Source: Rheinheimera pacifica (lineage in GTDB: Bacteria; Pseudomonadota; Gammaproteobacteria; Enterobacterales; Alteromonadaceae). Taken from it: a stretch of 64,000 nt of DNA. Under the pieces are notes generated by a model. That model had not been told where the DNA came from. It worked only from the letters and a program-made list of their open reading frames with translations, and did no database searches. Of the stretch, positions 7,572 to 16,899 are shown piece by piece; within the stretch, counting starts at the first letter, position 1, and each line of letters starts with the position of its first letter. Location of the stretch: the NCBI RefSeq assembly GCF_900108485.1, contig NZ_FNXF01000019.1:1-64000 (forward strand). Direction: 5' to 3'. Position numbers and translations under genes: made by a program.

Positions 7572-8918
7572 TTAGTGATTATGCGCTTCGGCAGGCTCAG
7601 CAATACCCAGCCACACCAGCTTATGCGGCATAAAATTAAGTTGTTTGGTTGCCACAACCTCGGCATCAGCCGTGTCTACCGTTAGCAGTGTCCGGTCAAT
7701 AGGGTTAATAACATAGACTTTGTCATCGCTGGCAGAAATAGCCAGTTCAAACCGGCTGCCTTGTGGCATAGCGGTAACATCGGCAGTGGTTAGCTGAACT
7801 TTGGCCGCAAACTCAAACGCAGCTTCGTCTGTGCCTTCATGCTCATGGCCGTGATAGTTCAAAATGGTTAAATAACCCAAACTGTCCAGCAGCACAAACT
7901 TACTGCCTTTGTCGGCAAAACCATAACCGGTTAGTGTTGCACCAGCTGTCGCTTGCCAGTCTATTAGTTGCATTTCGCCGTCGTGGGCGTGAATAGCAAA
8001 AACACTGGTACCGGCAAAACCCACAAAGTGTTCGGCCTGCATAGCGCCCACTAAGGTGCCTATGCGCATGGTGCCGGTAATATCGGCGGTATTGGCCAGT
8101 TTACTGGCGGTAAAGGTTGTCCCTTCCTGCTCTATCAGCAACACGCCGTCAGTACAGCCAAAGCTGATAAAATGTTCGTTTTGCGCGCTGCCATGCAAGC
8201 CAGGGCATAGCTCATCAAACACCAGTTCCTGATGATAATGGTCGCCATGTTGTTCATATACCGCTACTTTGTCTGGCAAGGTGGTTGCGCTGTTGGCATC
8301 ACGCACAGTTGAAATTAAATACTCTCCGCGGGCCTGAGCAGCGCCATGCATATGCAGGCTGTAATTTAGTACCGGATAGCCATTGCTGTCGGTAGTAATA
8401 TCGGCATCGCTGATAACTGCTACCGAAGCAGGAGCACCACTGGCGGCATCACCATCAAAAAACACCGCTAACTGGCTGTCACTGGCGGTGATATGCGTTG
8501 GCCGGCTGTTGCTTAAAACAAAGCTGACTAACTCAGGGTCTTGCTGGTAATCATGCAGGTGATCAACATGATCTTCCTGATACAGGCCACCGTCAATAAA
8601 CTCGACTCTGTCTGTGGTGCGTTGTATCGCCAGCGCATAACGGTGTGCAGCCGATGCAGCCAGTGCTGACGGAATATCTGCTACAGCAAAGCTGTCCAGC
8701 AGGCTACCGTCACTCAACTCGTATACAGACAGCAGGTTTGAATCTTTGGCAGAAATAACCAACCGGCCTGCGGCGCTGACATCATCATGGTCATGATCGT
8801 GATCGTCTTCAATTGGGATCGGATCTTTTTCGACAATATTAGTTGTGCTATCACCACAGGCACTGAGTAAAGATGCACCGATCAGCAAGGCTGCCAGGCT
8901 TAATTTTGTTTGTAACAT
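7572..8918 (-). CDS. His-rich lipoprotein, AztD-like zinc chaperone (beta-propeller type)
   Basis: 448 aa from the ATG at 8918, chosen because AAGGAG stands five bases upstream. A signal peptide ends in lipobox LSAC (Cys21). It is followed by an acidic/His cluster, DDHDHDHDD, and repeated WD-like strands along the whole protein, plus scattered His pairs (VDHLHDY, YHGHEHEG). AztD zinc chaperones are beta-propellers with such His clusters, so periplasmic zinc binding is the best reading. It follows the TonB receptor 68 bases downstream, probably in one transcript, behind the Zur-box region. No AztABC-type transporter is next to it. Confidence 0.72.
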   Translation of the reverse strand: MLQTKLSLAALLIGASLLSACGDSTTNIVEKDPIPIEDDHDHDHDDVSAAGRLVISAKDSNLLSVYELSDGSLLDSFAVADIPSALAASAAHRYALAIQRTTDRVEFIDGGLYQEDHVDHLHDYQQDPELVSFVLSNSRPTHITASDSQLAVFFDGDAASGAPASVAVISDADITTDSNGYPVLNYSLHMHGAAQARGEYLISTVRDANSATTLPDKVAVYEQHGDHYHQELVFDELCPGLHGSAQNEHFISFGCTDGVLLIEQEGTTFTASKLANTADITGTMRIGTLVGAMQAEHFVGFAGTSVFAIHAHDGEMQLIDWQATAGATLTGYGFADKGSKFVLLDSLGYLTILNYHGHEHEGTDEAAFEFAAKVQLTTADVTAMPQGSRFELAISASDDKVYVINPIDRTLLTVDTADAEVVATKQLNFMPHKLVWLGIAEPAEAHNH

Positions 8919-8986
8919 TACCACTCCTTGTTATAAGTAAAAGGTGCAACAGGCCAGGAACCAGAGTTAACCTGCTGCACAAAAAA

Positions 8987-11389
8987 TCAAAAACTACCGC
9001 GTATGCCCACTGCTACCGAGCGGCCGGGTAAAGGGGTTAAATCTTTTAAAAATGAGGTGTGTACCCGCGCTTCTTCGTCAGTCAGGTTCTGGCCTTTGAT
9101 ATAGGCCGTTAACTGCTGAGGCCCCAGATCAAAGCGGTAACTGACGCTGGCATCAAGCAGGGTATAACCTGCTGTGGCTTGCTCCAGCTCGGACACTTTG
9201 TCTTGTTTAAAATAACGGGTAGCGCGTACATCGGCGCTCAGTGCATCCAGCTCGTAAGCCAGCTCTGCGGCAAACCGCAGTGGTGGTGTGCGGGGTAAAT
9301 CGCCGCCGCCCTTAATTCGGGCGCGGATATAATCCCCCTGTAGGGTTAGCTTAAATGGATCATTAATTTGCCAGCTAAACTGCGCTTCCAGACCATGTAA
9401 GGTGACATCGGCAGTGGTAAACAGATACACCGGCAGTTCTGCGTCGTGGCTGTGACCGTGATCATCGTCACCGTGGTCGTGGCCCCCGTGATTATGACCA
9501 GATTCAGCAAACAAGCCGGTATTCTGCTGGTAATAGTAGTTGTCTATGCGGTTGTAAAAGGCATTCAGCACAAAACCGGTATTGCCGCTGAATTTACGCA
9601 GCGTAATATCCAGGTTGTTCGCCACTTCCATTTCGATGGGCTGAGTGTTCAGCACAAACTCGTCGTCATCCAGCACAAACAACGCCCCTACTTCGTAAGA
9701 AGCAGTGCCGATATGCGCACCAAACGACAATAATTCTGACGCAGCAGGCGCCCGCTGTGAGCGTGACACCGACAAACCAAGGTTATAGCCTTCCGTAAAA
9801 TCCCACACTGTGCCGGCAGACACACTGTAAGGCGTAAAACGCTGGCTGACATCAAACACGCGGATAAACTCAGCACCATGGTCATGATCATGTCCGTGGT
9901 CATCGCCATCATGGCTATGGGCACCAATATCAGGCAGCAACACATCGGTAGCGTCAATAGTCACCCGCTCTACCCGTGCGCCTACTTGTACTAACCAGGG
10001 GCCAAAATGCCGCTCTTCCATCCAGCCCAGTGCCAGCATTTGCGTTTCTGATGGCGGCGTAAACGCCTCTTCGCCTACGGCTTCAAAATCGCTAAACTTG
10101 TAGTGCAGGCTTAAGCCACCACGCCAGTCCTGATAAGGCCGGTGTAACAGCTCCAACCGGGCTTCCTGGCTGCGGTTTTTAAACGTGGTACCTACTGCTC
10201 CGCCTTCAATTTCGCTGTGCTCATAGTCAGTAAACGCCAACCGGGTATTAACTGTACGAATAAGGCCGGAGGAAAAATTCAGCTCACTTAGCAACTGATA
10301 ACGGTTTTGCGTTAAATCGGCATAAACCTGCTCTTCGGCCGCGTGATCATCGCCTTCTTCTTCATGGCCACCATGCGAGTGGCCGGGAATACCATATTCA
10401 CGCTCTAAACGGCCGTAAGAAACACCCACATAGCCATTGTCCAGCAAATAACTCCCACCGAGCGTAAAACCTTTAGCAGTAGCTGCACTGCTGGCTACCC
10501 GGCCTTTTACTGCGTCGTCGTCCGGTTGTGCTTCTGCAAAGCCCGGAATACGGTAATCGTCGCTGTCGCGCCAGAAACCGTCAACATAGAGGCCAATGTT
10601 ATCTACACCGGTAACCAAAGAGCCTGCAGCCAGCTTTTCATTATTGACTGACTCACGCTGCAGCATCCACTCGGCGCGGGTGCTGTTGTCGGTAGGAATA
10701 CGCTCATCTACCACGTTAACTACCCCACCAATGGCACCGCTGCCGTAAAACAACGTAGCCGGGCCACGCAGCACTTCAATCTGGGTGGCGGTACTGGCTT
10801 CGGCCGCTACACTGTGATCAGGGCCAACTCGTGAAGCGTCACCGGCGTCTAAACCATTTTGGGTAATTAATACCCGTGGGCCGTCCAGGCCACGGATAAT
10901 AGGGCTGCTGGCCACGCCACCGTAGAAATTAGAATGCACGCCCACTTCGTTTTTCAACGTATCGCCCAAGGTTCCGGCCTGGCGCATTTTCAGTGCATCT
11001 CCGGCCAGTACACTGACCGGTATAGCCGACTCGGTGGCAGAGGCATGAAACGGGCTGGCTTTTACATCTATTACTTCTATTGTGCTGCTGAGCAACACCA
11101 GGCTGACATCGCTTAGCCCCTGCTGCGGCACAGTGAAATGAAAATTACGGTGAGCATAGCGCGACGCTTCAATATGCAGCTCTGCATCCTGCATTAGTAA
11201 TTGGCCTACACTGAAGCGGCCAGCCTCGTCAGTAATGGCATGCTGATTTTCACCAACCACTGTAACTTTAGCACCAGCCACAGGCTTGCCAGCGCTGTCG
11301 GTTACCACACCGGAAATAGACTCAGCACTTACCTGGCCGGATAACAGGCTGCCAGCTACCAGACAGGCCAATATGGTTTTCTTAAACAT
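8987..11389 (-). CDS. znuD: TonB-dependent outer-membrane zinc receptor, ZnuD-like
   Basis: Takes up zinc across the outer membrane using TonB energy. 800 aa from the ATG at 11389; this start gives the signal peptide MFKKTILACLVAGSLLSG and has GGGGAA upstream. An in-frame start 48 bases earlier would add a Cys-rich tail and seems wrong. After the signal there is a carboxypeptidase-regulatory-like domain (about 24-105), a TonB box near EVIDVKAS, a plug (about 110-225) and a barrel ending in aromatic F. Three extracellular-loop candidates are His/Asp-rich (HSHGGHEEEGDDH, HSHDGDDHGHDHDH, HGGHDHGDDDHGHSHD), as in ZnuD. It diverges from the GTPase operon across two Zur boxes. Confidence 0.88.
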   Translation of the reverse strand: MFKKTILACLVAGSLLSGQVSAESISGVVTDSAGKPVAGAKVTVVGENQHAITDEAGRFSVGQLLMQDAELHIEASRYAHRNFHFTVPQQGLSDVSLVLLSSTIEVIDVKASPFHASATESAIPVSVLAGDALKMRQAGTLGDTLKNEVGVHSNFYGGVASSPIIRGLDGPRVLITQNGLDAGDASRVGPDHSVAAEASTATQIEVLRGPATLFYGSGAIGGVVNVVDERIPTDNSTRAEWMLQRESVNNEKLAAGSLVTGVDNIGLYVDGFWRDSDDYRIPGFAEAQPDDDAVKGRVASSAATAKGFTLGGSYLLDNGYVGVSYGRLEREYGIPGHSHGGHEEEGDDHAAEEQVYADLTQNRYQLLSELNFSSGLIRTVNTRLAFTDYEHSEIEGGAVGTTFKNRSQEARLELLHRPYQDWRGGLSLHYKFSDFEAVGEEAFTPPSETQMLALGWMEERHFGPWLVQVGARVERVTIDATDVLLPDIGAHSHDGDDHGHDHDHGAEFIRVFDVSQRFTPYSVSAGTVWDFTEGYNLGLSVSRSQRAPAASELLSFGAHIGTASYEVGALFVLDDDEFVLNTQPIEMEVANNLDITLRKFSGNTGFVLNAFYNRIDNYYYQQNTGLFAESGHNHGGHDHGDDDHGHSHDAELPVYLFTTADVTLHGLEAQFSWQINDPFKLTLQGDYIRARIKGGGDLPRTPPLRFAAELAYELDALSADVRATRYFKQDKVSELEQATAGYTLLDASVSYRFDLGPQQLTAYIKGQNLTDEEARVHTSFLKDLTPLPGRSVAVGIRGSF

Positions 11390-11459
11390 CTTATTCCCCA
11401 TAAATACACTCGCACCACTGCAGCAACAGCTAGCCACAGCATTTGACGGCTCAATTGTT

Positions 11460-11471
11460 ATGTTATAACAT
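11460..11471. promoter_or_regulatory. Zur box 1
   Basis: Perfect palindrome ATGTTATAACAT, the core of the gammaproteobacterial Zur site (TGTTATANTATAACA-like). It lies 71 bases upstream of the znuD-like start and is shared by the divergent zinc operons. Confidence 0.85.
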
Positions 11472-11486
11472 CTTTCAACTTTTGTG

Positions 11487-11498
11487 ATGTTATAACAT
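11487..11498. promoter_or_regulatory. Zur box 2
   Basis: Second perfect ATGTTATAACAT, 27 bases centre-to-centre from box 1 and 72 bases before the MerC-like start. Two identical sites in one divergent region fit one Zur dimer pair per promoter. Confidence 0.85.
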
Positions 11499-11569
11499 TA
11501 TTTACCTTCAATGCAACGCCAGCGGGCAAATAACGTCACTTCGTCATCACGACTTACCAGAGGAAGCTT

Positions 11570-11944
11570 ATGAAAGATCTTATTGCCGCCGCCTTATCAG
11601 GCTTGTGCGTGGTGCACTGTATCGCCACGCCATTATTGCTGGCACTGGGCAGTTCAGGCTTACTGCTGGGTGTATTTAGTTCAGAATGGTTTCATTACCT
11701 GATGTTACTGCCCATCAGCGCCATGCTGGCCTGGAGCTTGCCCGGTGGCTGGTGCATTCACCGCAGTAAAACCCCTTTTGTACTCGGGCTGAGTGGCTTT
11801 TTACTATTAATTGCCTCGCTGTTTGCCGGCCACGATGCCGAGGCTGTATTGGCGGTTATTGGTGGCTTGTTGTTAATTGGTGCCCATTTGTATAACCGTA
11901 AACTGCTGCACAATCTGCAAGGAGCTCAGCATGCTACACACTAA
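11570..11944 (+). CDS. MerC-like membrane protein
   Basis: 124 aa with four hydrophobic segments and the MerC-family opening, an early [17 protein letters not shown] segment in which Cys-x-x-x-Cys and His could bind metal. MerC proteins move mercury, but family members outside mer operons are common. Here the Zur-controlled position argues for zinc or another divalent metal. AGAGGAAG precedes the ATG. The 3' end overlaps the GTPase gene by 14 bases, so it is the first gene of the zinc-response operon. Confidence 0.8.
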   Translation: MKDLIAAALSGLCVVHCIATPLLLALGSSGLLLGVFSSEWFHYLMLLPISAMLAWSLPGGWCIHRSKTPFVLGLSGFLLLIASLFAGHDAEAVLAVIGGLLLIGAHLYNRKLLHNLQGAQHATH

Positions 11945-13151
11945 CCCGCTTACGGATAAACGCTTGCCGGTTACCGTGTTATCCGGCTTTCTTGGTGCCG
12001 GCAAAACCACTTTGCTCAACCATATACTGCACAACCGCGCTGGCTTACGCGTCGCGGTTATTGTTAACGATATGAGCGATATCAATATTGATGCCAGAGA
12101 GCTTAATACTGATATCAGCTTAAACCGCGCTGAAGAGAAACTGGTGGAAATGAGCAATGGCTGCATTTGCTGTACGTTGCGCGAAGATTTGCTGTTAGAA
12201 GTAGGCAAACTGGCCAAAGCCGGCCGCTTTGACTATTTGCTGATTGAATCAACCGGTATTTCTGAGCCGTTGCCGATTGCCGAAACCTTCACCTTTGAGC
12301 ACGAAGACGGCCAGAGCCTGGCCGATATTGCCCGGCTGGACACACTGGTAACGGTAGTTGATGCGGTTAACTTTATGGCCGACTTTGAGGCTGCCCAGGA
12401 TTTAGCCGAGCGTGGCGAAAGCCTGGGCGAAGACGATGAGCGCAGCGTAGCAGACTTACTGATTGAGCAGATCGAGTTTTGCGATGTGTTAGTTATAAGC
12501 AAAGCCGATCTGGTAACAGAATTACAGCTGCAACGTCTTAGCGCGGTGCTACGCAGCTTAAACAGCCGTGCCCGCATCATTCAGGCGCAGCAGGGCAAGG
12601 TCGAGCCAGCGCAAATCCTTAATACCGGGCTGTTTAATTTCGAGCAGGCACAACAAGCCCCCGGCTGGCTACAGGAGTTACGTGGCGAGCATAAACCCGA
12701 AACTGAAGAATACGGTATCAGCAGCTTTGCCTTTACCGCCCGCGCTCCGTTTCACCCACAGCGCTTTCATGCCTTTTTACACCAGGACTGGCCCAGCGGC
12801 CGCCTACTACGCTCTAAAGGTTACTTTTGGCTGGCCAGTACCCCCGAATATGCCTGGCTGTGGCATCAGGCTGGCGGCATTGCCCGTTATAATATGGCGG
12901 GCTTATTCTGGCAGGCCGTACCGGCAGAGCAATGGCCGCAAGAGCCGGAGCTACAAGAAGCTATTATGCAAAGCTGGACAGAGCCCTACGGTGACAGACG
13001 CCAGGAACTGGTGTTTATTGGCCAGCAGTTGGATAAAACCGGTATGTTGGCGCAGTTAGAAGCCTGTCTGCTCACCGCTGACGAGCTGGCGCTGGGCGAA
13101 CAGCAATGGCAACAACTACCCAGCCCATTTATACAGGAACACGCTGCATGA
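11931..13151 (+). CDS. COG0523 GTPase, zinc metallochaperone (ZigA/YeiR-like)
   Basis: 406 aa from the ATG at 11931, which has GGAG ten bases upstream and lies within the previous gene. The P-loop is GFLGAGKTT (19-27), followed by the CxCC metal motif CICC (78-81), ESTGISEP and SKADLV (the G4-like motif), then a CobW C-terminal domain (about 275-390). COG0523 members under Zur control are thought to deliver scarce zinc to client enzymes using GTP. Its Zur-linked neighbours are the same set as in other bacteria. The client here is unknown. Confidence 0.9.
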   Translation: MLHTNPLTDKRLPVTVLSGFLGAGKTTLLNHILHNRAGLRVAVIVNDMSDINIDARELNTDISLNRAEEKLVEMSNGCICCTLREDLLLEVGKLAKAGRFDYLLIESTGISEPLPIAETFTFEHEDGQSLADIARLDTLVTVVDAVNFMADFEAAQDLAERGESLGEDDERSVADLLIEQIEFCDVLVISKADLVTELQLQRLSAVLRSLNSRARIIQAQQGKVEPAQILNTGLFNFEQAQQAPGWLQELRGEHKPETEEYGISSFAFTARAPFHPQRFHAFLHQDWPSGRLLRSKGYFWLASTPEYAWLWHQAGGIARYNMAGLFWQAVPAEQWPQEPELQEAIMQSWTEPYGDRRQELVFIGQQLDKTGMLAQLEACLLTADELALGEQQWQQLPSPFIQEHAA

Positions 13152-13729
13152 GTGCGCTGGCATTTACAGAATTCAGCCCGCTAAGTCATACAACAACTCG
13201 TCAGCTTAGCGATACCAGCAGCGATGTATTACCACAAATATTTGCACCTGACGTTAACCTGGTTAGCTGGCAACGTGCGGCAGATCCGCTGATTAGCGCC
13301 TACTGTGCCGGGCTTACGCTGGCAATGCCGTTAAAGCGTATTGTCGGCGCAGATACCGTATCAACCGATATTGCCGCCGCATTGCCGGACGCGCCAGGCA
13401 AAGCCGCGTTACTGGCAGATATTGCCCTGCTGTGTCAGATGTTTAGCTGCCTGATGGACTGCCAGCAACTTGGCCTGCGCTTAGAAACACTGCAGCGCCC
13501 CATGTGCCCGAAATTTCATACTGATCATCTGGTATGCCGCCTGGTCTGTACTTATCTGGGCCCTGGCACTGAATGGCTGGATGCTGCCGGTAACATGGCT
13601 CACGCCTCATCTTTTGCCGTTACCTTACTCAAAGGCTCCGGCTGGGAAGGCAATGAGCAGCAAGCTATAGTGCACCGTTCTCCGGCGTCTGGCTTGCCCC
13701 GGGTATTGCTGACCCTGGACCCGATGTAA
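13148..13729 (+). CDS. DUF1826 protein, zinc-starvation associated
   Basis: 193 aa. ATG overlaps the stop of the GTPase gene (ATGA), showing tight coupling. The second half is the recognisable part: [25 protein letters not shown], in which His, Asp and Cys residues could form a metal centre, and an ending VHRSP…RVLLTLDPM that recalls small oxygenase-like folds. The family is known from Zur-regulated operons beside COG0523 genes. No biochemical role is established as far as I know. Confidence 0.82.
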   Translation: MSALAFTEFSPLSHTTTRQLSDTSSDVLPQIFAPDVNLVSWQRAADPLISAYCAGLTLAMPLKRIVGADTVSTDIAAALPDAPGKAALLADIALLCQMFSCLMDCQQLGLRLETLQRPMCPKFHTDHLVCRLVCTYLGPGTEWLDAAGNMAHASSFAVTLLKGSGWEGNEQQAIVHRSPASGLPRVLLTLDPM

Positions 13730-13736
13730 GCAGCCG

Positions 13737-14174
13737 ATGAAAACAAATTACTGTGTAGCCCAGTCTGCTTTGCAACGGCGGCCGTCAATGACGAAAAACC
13801 GTAAACAGGTAATGGCGTTGCTGCAGACAAAAAACACCGCCATGTCGGCTTATGAGGTCATTGCTGCTATGCAGCAGGAATACGATGTTAACCTGCACCC
13901 GATGGCCGCCTACCGCGCTCTGGATTTTTTACTGCAAATGCACTGCGTGCTGCATCTGCGCACGATAAATAAGTTTCTGTATATCGATGGCCAGCAGCAC
14001 TGTTTCTGGCAGGTTTTTATCTGTGATAACTGCCGGCAGATAGAAAAATATCCCTTACCGGCCACCATCGCACGGCCAATGCTGCAACACACCGGTTCGG
14101 CTTTTCAAACCAAAGATCTGCATATTGAACTGCATGGACTGTGCAAAAACTGCTGTGATGTGCCCCACACCTGA
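13737..14174 (+). CDS. zur: zinc uptake regulator Zur (Fur family)
   Basis: 145 aa. A winged-helix half with the Zur-typical YRALDFLL is followed by a metal-binding half containing FICDNC and HGLCKNCC, the two Cys pairs of the structural zinc site, and a conserved HIELHGLC segment like E. coli Zur. Binds the Zur boxes at 11460-11498 when zinc is sufficient. It lies eight bases after DUF1826, so it is part of its own regulon and likely autoregulated. An internal ATG at 13788 would remove the start of the DNA-binding domain, so 13737 is preferred. Confidence 0.9.
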   Translation: MKTNYCVAQSALQRRPSMTKNRKQVMALLQTKNTAMSAYEVIAAMQQEYDVNLHPMAAYRALDFLLQMHCVLHLRTINKFLYIDGQQHCFWQVFICDNCRQIEKYPLPATIARPMLQHTGSAFQTKDLHIELHGLCKNCCDVPHT

Positions 14175-14190
14175 ATTAAGGACCCCTCCA

Positions 14191-15105
14191 ATGCATTTCC
14201 CTGCTCTTGCAGATACTGCCCACGCTGCCAGCCCGGCTTTCGCCGTTGCGCTGGATAACGTCGGTATGCAACATATTGATTTAATCCTGACACTATCTGA
14301 TTTACCGCAACACCCCCTTGCTGTAAAAGCAGATGTTAGCGTTAACCTGCCCCAACCGGATAAAAAAGGTATTCATATGTCCCGGCTGTACCAGCATTTG
14401 TATCAATGGGTACAAGTGCAGTCTGTCAGCCCGGCAACGCTGCACGATTTGTTGACGATACTGCTGCAAAGCCAGCAAGAGTGCGCCAGTGCCAGTGCCA
14501 GCTTGCACCTTAGCGCTCAGCTCTTATTGCGCCGGCCGGCATTAAAAACCCCGGCACTGGCCGGCTTTAAAGCCTATCCGCTAACCATTAGTGCAACCTT
14601 GATAAACAACGAACTGAACATTGAGCTCAGTGTGGTTATTGGTTATTCCTCTACCTGCCCCTGCTCGGCGTCGCTAAGCCGCCAGTTGCTGAGCGAGCAG
14701 TTTCAGCAGCAGTTTGCTGGCCAGCCTGTCGTTGACACTGCCCTGGCCAGCCAGTGGCTGTTGCAACATGCCAGCCTGGCCACACCGCATAGCCAGCGCA
14801 GCACCGCGCAGCTTCGCATTAAACTTAATCCGGCCCAGCATGATTTTGGCATCCTCCCCCTGATTGACCGCGCCGAGCAGGCATTGGCCACGCCGCTGCA
14901 AACCGCGGTAAAACGCGCCGACGAACAGGAATTTGCCCGCCTTAACGGCGCCAACCTGATGTTTGTCGAAGATGCGGCCAGGCGATTACATGCGGCCCTG
15001 AGCCAGCATTATGACGCTTTTAGCATTGCTGTTGCCCACCATGAAAGCCTGCATCCGCATGATGCGGTTGCTAACGTTACCTTTGCGGCTAACTCCAATG
15101 GATAA
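14191..15105 (+). CDS. folE2: GTP cyclohydrolase IB (FolE2)
   Basis: Converts GTP to dihydroneopterin triphosphate, the first step of folate synthesis. Unlike zinc-dependent FolE it works with other metals. 304 aa with the family's PDKKGIHMSRLYQ, catalytic cysteine region STCPCSASLS and C-terminal VAHHESLHPHDAVA. ATG at 14191 has AAGGACC upstream. In Zur regulons this enzyme replaces FolE during zinc starvation, which its position after zur supports. Confidence 0.95.
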   Translation: MHFPALADTAHAASPAFAVALDNVGMQHIDLILTLSDLPQHPLAVKADVSVNLPQPDKKGIHMSRLYQHLYQWVQVQSVSPATLHDLLTILLQSQQECASASASLHLSAQLLLRRPALKTPALAGFKAYPLTISATLINNELNIELSVVIGYSSTCPCSASLSRQLLSEQFQQQFAGQPVVDTALASQWLLQHASLATPHSQRSTAQLRIKLNPAQHDFGILPLIDRAEQALATPLQTAVKRADEQEFARLNGANLMFVEDAARRLHAALSQHYDAFSIAVAHHESLHPHDAVANVTFAANSNG

Positions 15106-16446
15106 CAATGAATTTTTGCAGCAGATCCAGCGCAAACACGCCTGCAAGCTGATCCGCAACGGCGGCCTGGTCACCCCGGCAGGCATTGTTCAGGCCGATA
15201 TCGCTCTGCTATACGGTAAAATTGCTGCCATTGGTTGCAACGGCTGGCACGCTGATGAAACACTGGACGCTACCGGTTTGTATGTTCTGCCCGGCGTAAT
15301 TGATACGCAGGTGCACTTTCGTGAACCCGGCCTGACACACAAAGAAGATATTAGCCACGGTAGCAAGGGCGCAATACTGGGCGGTGTAACCGGCTTTTTT
15401 GAAATGCCCAATACTAACCCGCTAACGTTAACGCATGCTGATCTGCAAGCGAAGCTGAATATTGCCGCACCAGCAGTTATTGCAACTATGCGTTTTATAT
15501 CGGTGGCAGCGCGGCAAACCTGCAGCAACTGGCGCAGTTGGAAACCCTGCCAGGTTGTGCTGGTATCAAGGTGTTTATGGGCAGCTCTTTTGGCGATTTG
15601 CTGGCCGAACAGGACGATTTACTGCGGCAAATTCTGCAAAACGGTAAACGGCGGGTGGCTATTCATGCCGAAGATGAAGCGCGTTTGCGCCAGCGCCAGC
15701 CGCTAACTGCCAATGATGTGCACAACCACCCTGTTTGGCGCGATGCGCAAAGCGCGCTGCTGGCAACCCAACGTATTATCGCGTTAGCGGAACAAACCGG
15801 CCGGCCGCTGCATTTACTGCATATTTCTAGCGCTGAAGAAATGGCCTATCTGGCGGCGTTTAAACACCGTGTGACGGTAGAAGTGACACCACACCATTTA
15901 ACATTACACTCACCCGACTGCTACGAGCGTTTGGGCAGCCTGGCGCAAATGAACCCGCCGGTGCGCGATGCCAACCACCAACAGGCGTTATGGCAGGGTA
16001 TTAATGATGGTACTGTTGATGTGATTGGCAGCGATCATGCGCCGCACACTCTGGAGGAAAAAACCCGGCCTTATCCGGCCTCGCCCAGCGGCATGACAGG
16101 TGTACAAACCTTGCTGCCGGTAATGCTCGATCATGTTGCCGCCGGCCGGCTCAGCCTGCAGCGGCTGGTTGATTTAACCAGCAGCAACCCGGCGCGTATT
16201 TTTGGCCTGAACGGTAAAGGCCGGCTGGCAGTGGGTTACGACGCGGATTTAACGCTGGTAGATACCAAAGCAAGCCGCACTATAGATAACAGCTGGATCG
16301 CCAGCAAAGCACTCTGGAGCCCCTACCATGGCAAAACCGTTACCGGCTGGCCCATTGCCACTATTATCGGCGGCCAGCTGGTAATGCACAGCGACAAGAT
16401 CCTGGGCAAACCAGCCGGTAAAGCTTTTTGCTTTAACAGCGCTTGA
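15098..16446 (+). pseudogene. dihydroorotase paralogue (PyrC2-like) with a -1 frameshift near 15484
   Basis: Begins MDNNEFLQQIQ at the ATG 15098, overlapping folE2 by eight bases. The first frame gives PGVIDTQVHFREPGLTHKED and MPNTNPLTL, then derails after IAAPAVIA. The next frame resumes with NYAFYIGGSAANLQQL and runs to the end through KVFMGSSFGDLL, VEVTPHHLTL, IGSDHAPHTLEEK and GVQTLLPVMLDH. Restoring one base in the GCAACTATG run at 15482-15490 (GCA-AAC-TAT) would join them into about 449 aa. The first metal-binding His of the usual HxH is Gln (DTQVH), as in a known dihydroorotase subgroup. Zur-linked paralogues are thought to be zinc-sparing. It may be a real pseudogene or a sequencing error. 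Confidence 0.85.
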
Positions 16447-16482
16447 TTAGCAGAAACCCTCAGCGCGAACTAGCCTAAATGC

Positions 16483-16509
16483 AAAAAGCCGCTTGGCAGC
16501 GGCTTTTTG
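16483..16509. terminator. bidirectional terminator between the zinc operon and rraB
   Basis: AAAAAGCCGC and GCGGCTTTTT form a 10-bp stem around TTGGCAG-type loop bases, with U-runs in both directions. It separates the convergent pyrC2-like and rraB genes. Confidence 0.9.
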
Positions 16510-16523
16510 TCAGGCGTTAACTG

Positions 16524-16895
16524 TTACTCTTCGTCATCGTCCAGATCCAGTTCATCTTCGTCACCTTCAAAGTAGGTGCCCCAGCCGTCGTACTCTACTT
16601 TATGTTTATGCGCCAGCTCTTCTAATTTAATGGCATCAGTAACAATACTATCGGCATCCAGAGACTGCTCACGAATGGCGTCAAACACCCAGGCGCTGCC
16701 CCCCTCTTCAAACTCGACTTCTTCGGCGTCAGTTACTTCATAGCCCAATTTAAACAGTTCTACCGCCAGCTTTTCCAGCTTGGCAAAGTCTTTGTCGTAA
16801 AAGTGGTGCTCAATGGTGTAAAGCGCATCCGGATCGCTGCCGTCTTCTAACAAAGCGGCGATGGTGTCTTCGGTAAATTCCTGCCAGTTTTCCAT
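16524..16895 (-). CDS. rraB: RNase E inhibitor RraB
   Basis: Binds RNase E and alters its mRNA decay activity. 123 aa, closely matching the family core: [31 protein letters not shown] and [11 protein letters not shown], ending in a run of Asp/Glu. ATG at 16895 was chosen because it matches the family start and follows the plsC stop by four bases with AAGAG upstream. Probably co-transcribed with plsC. Confidence 0.92.
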   Translation of the reverse strand: MENWQEFTEDTIAALLEDGSDPDALYTIEHHFYDKDFAKLEKLAVELFKLGYEVTDAEEVEFEEGGSAWVFDAIREQSLDADSIVTDAIKLEELAHKHKVEYDGWGTYFEGDEDELDLDDDEE

Positions 16896-16899
16896 AAAA

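Noticed and set aside
11390-11437. Upstream start for the zinc receptor adding a Cys-Cys-Cys leader
   Set aside because: It would precede the signal peptide; the ATG at 11389 has a better ribosome-binding site and a proper N-terminus.
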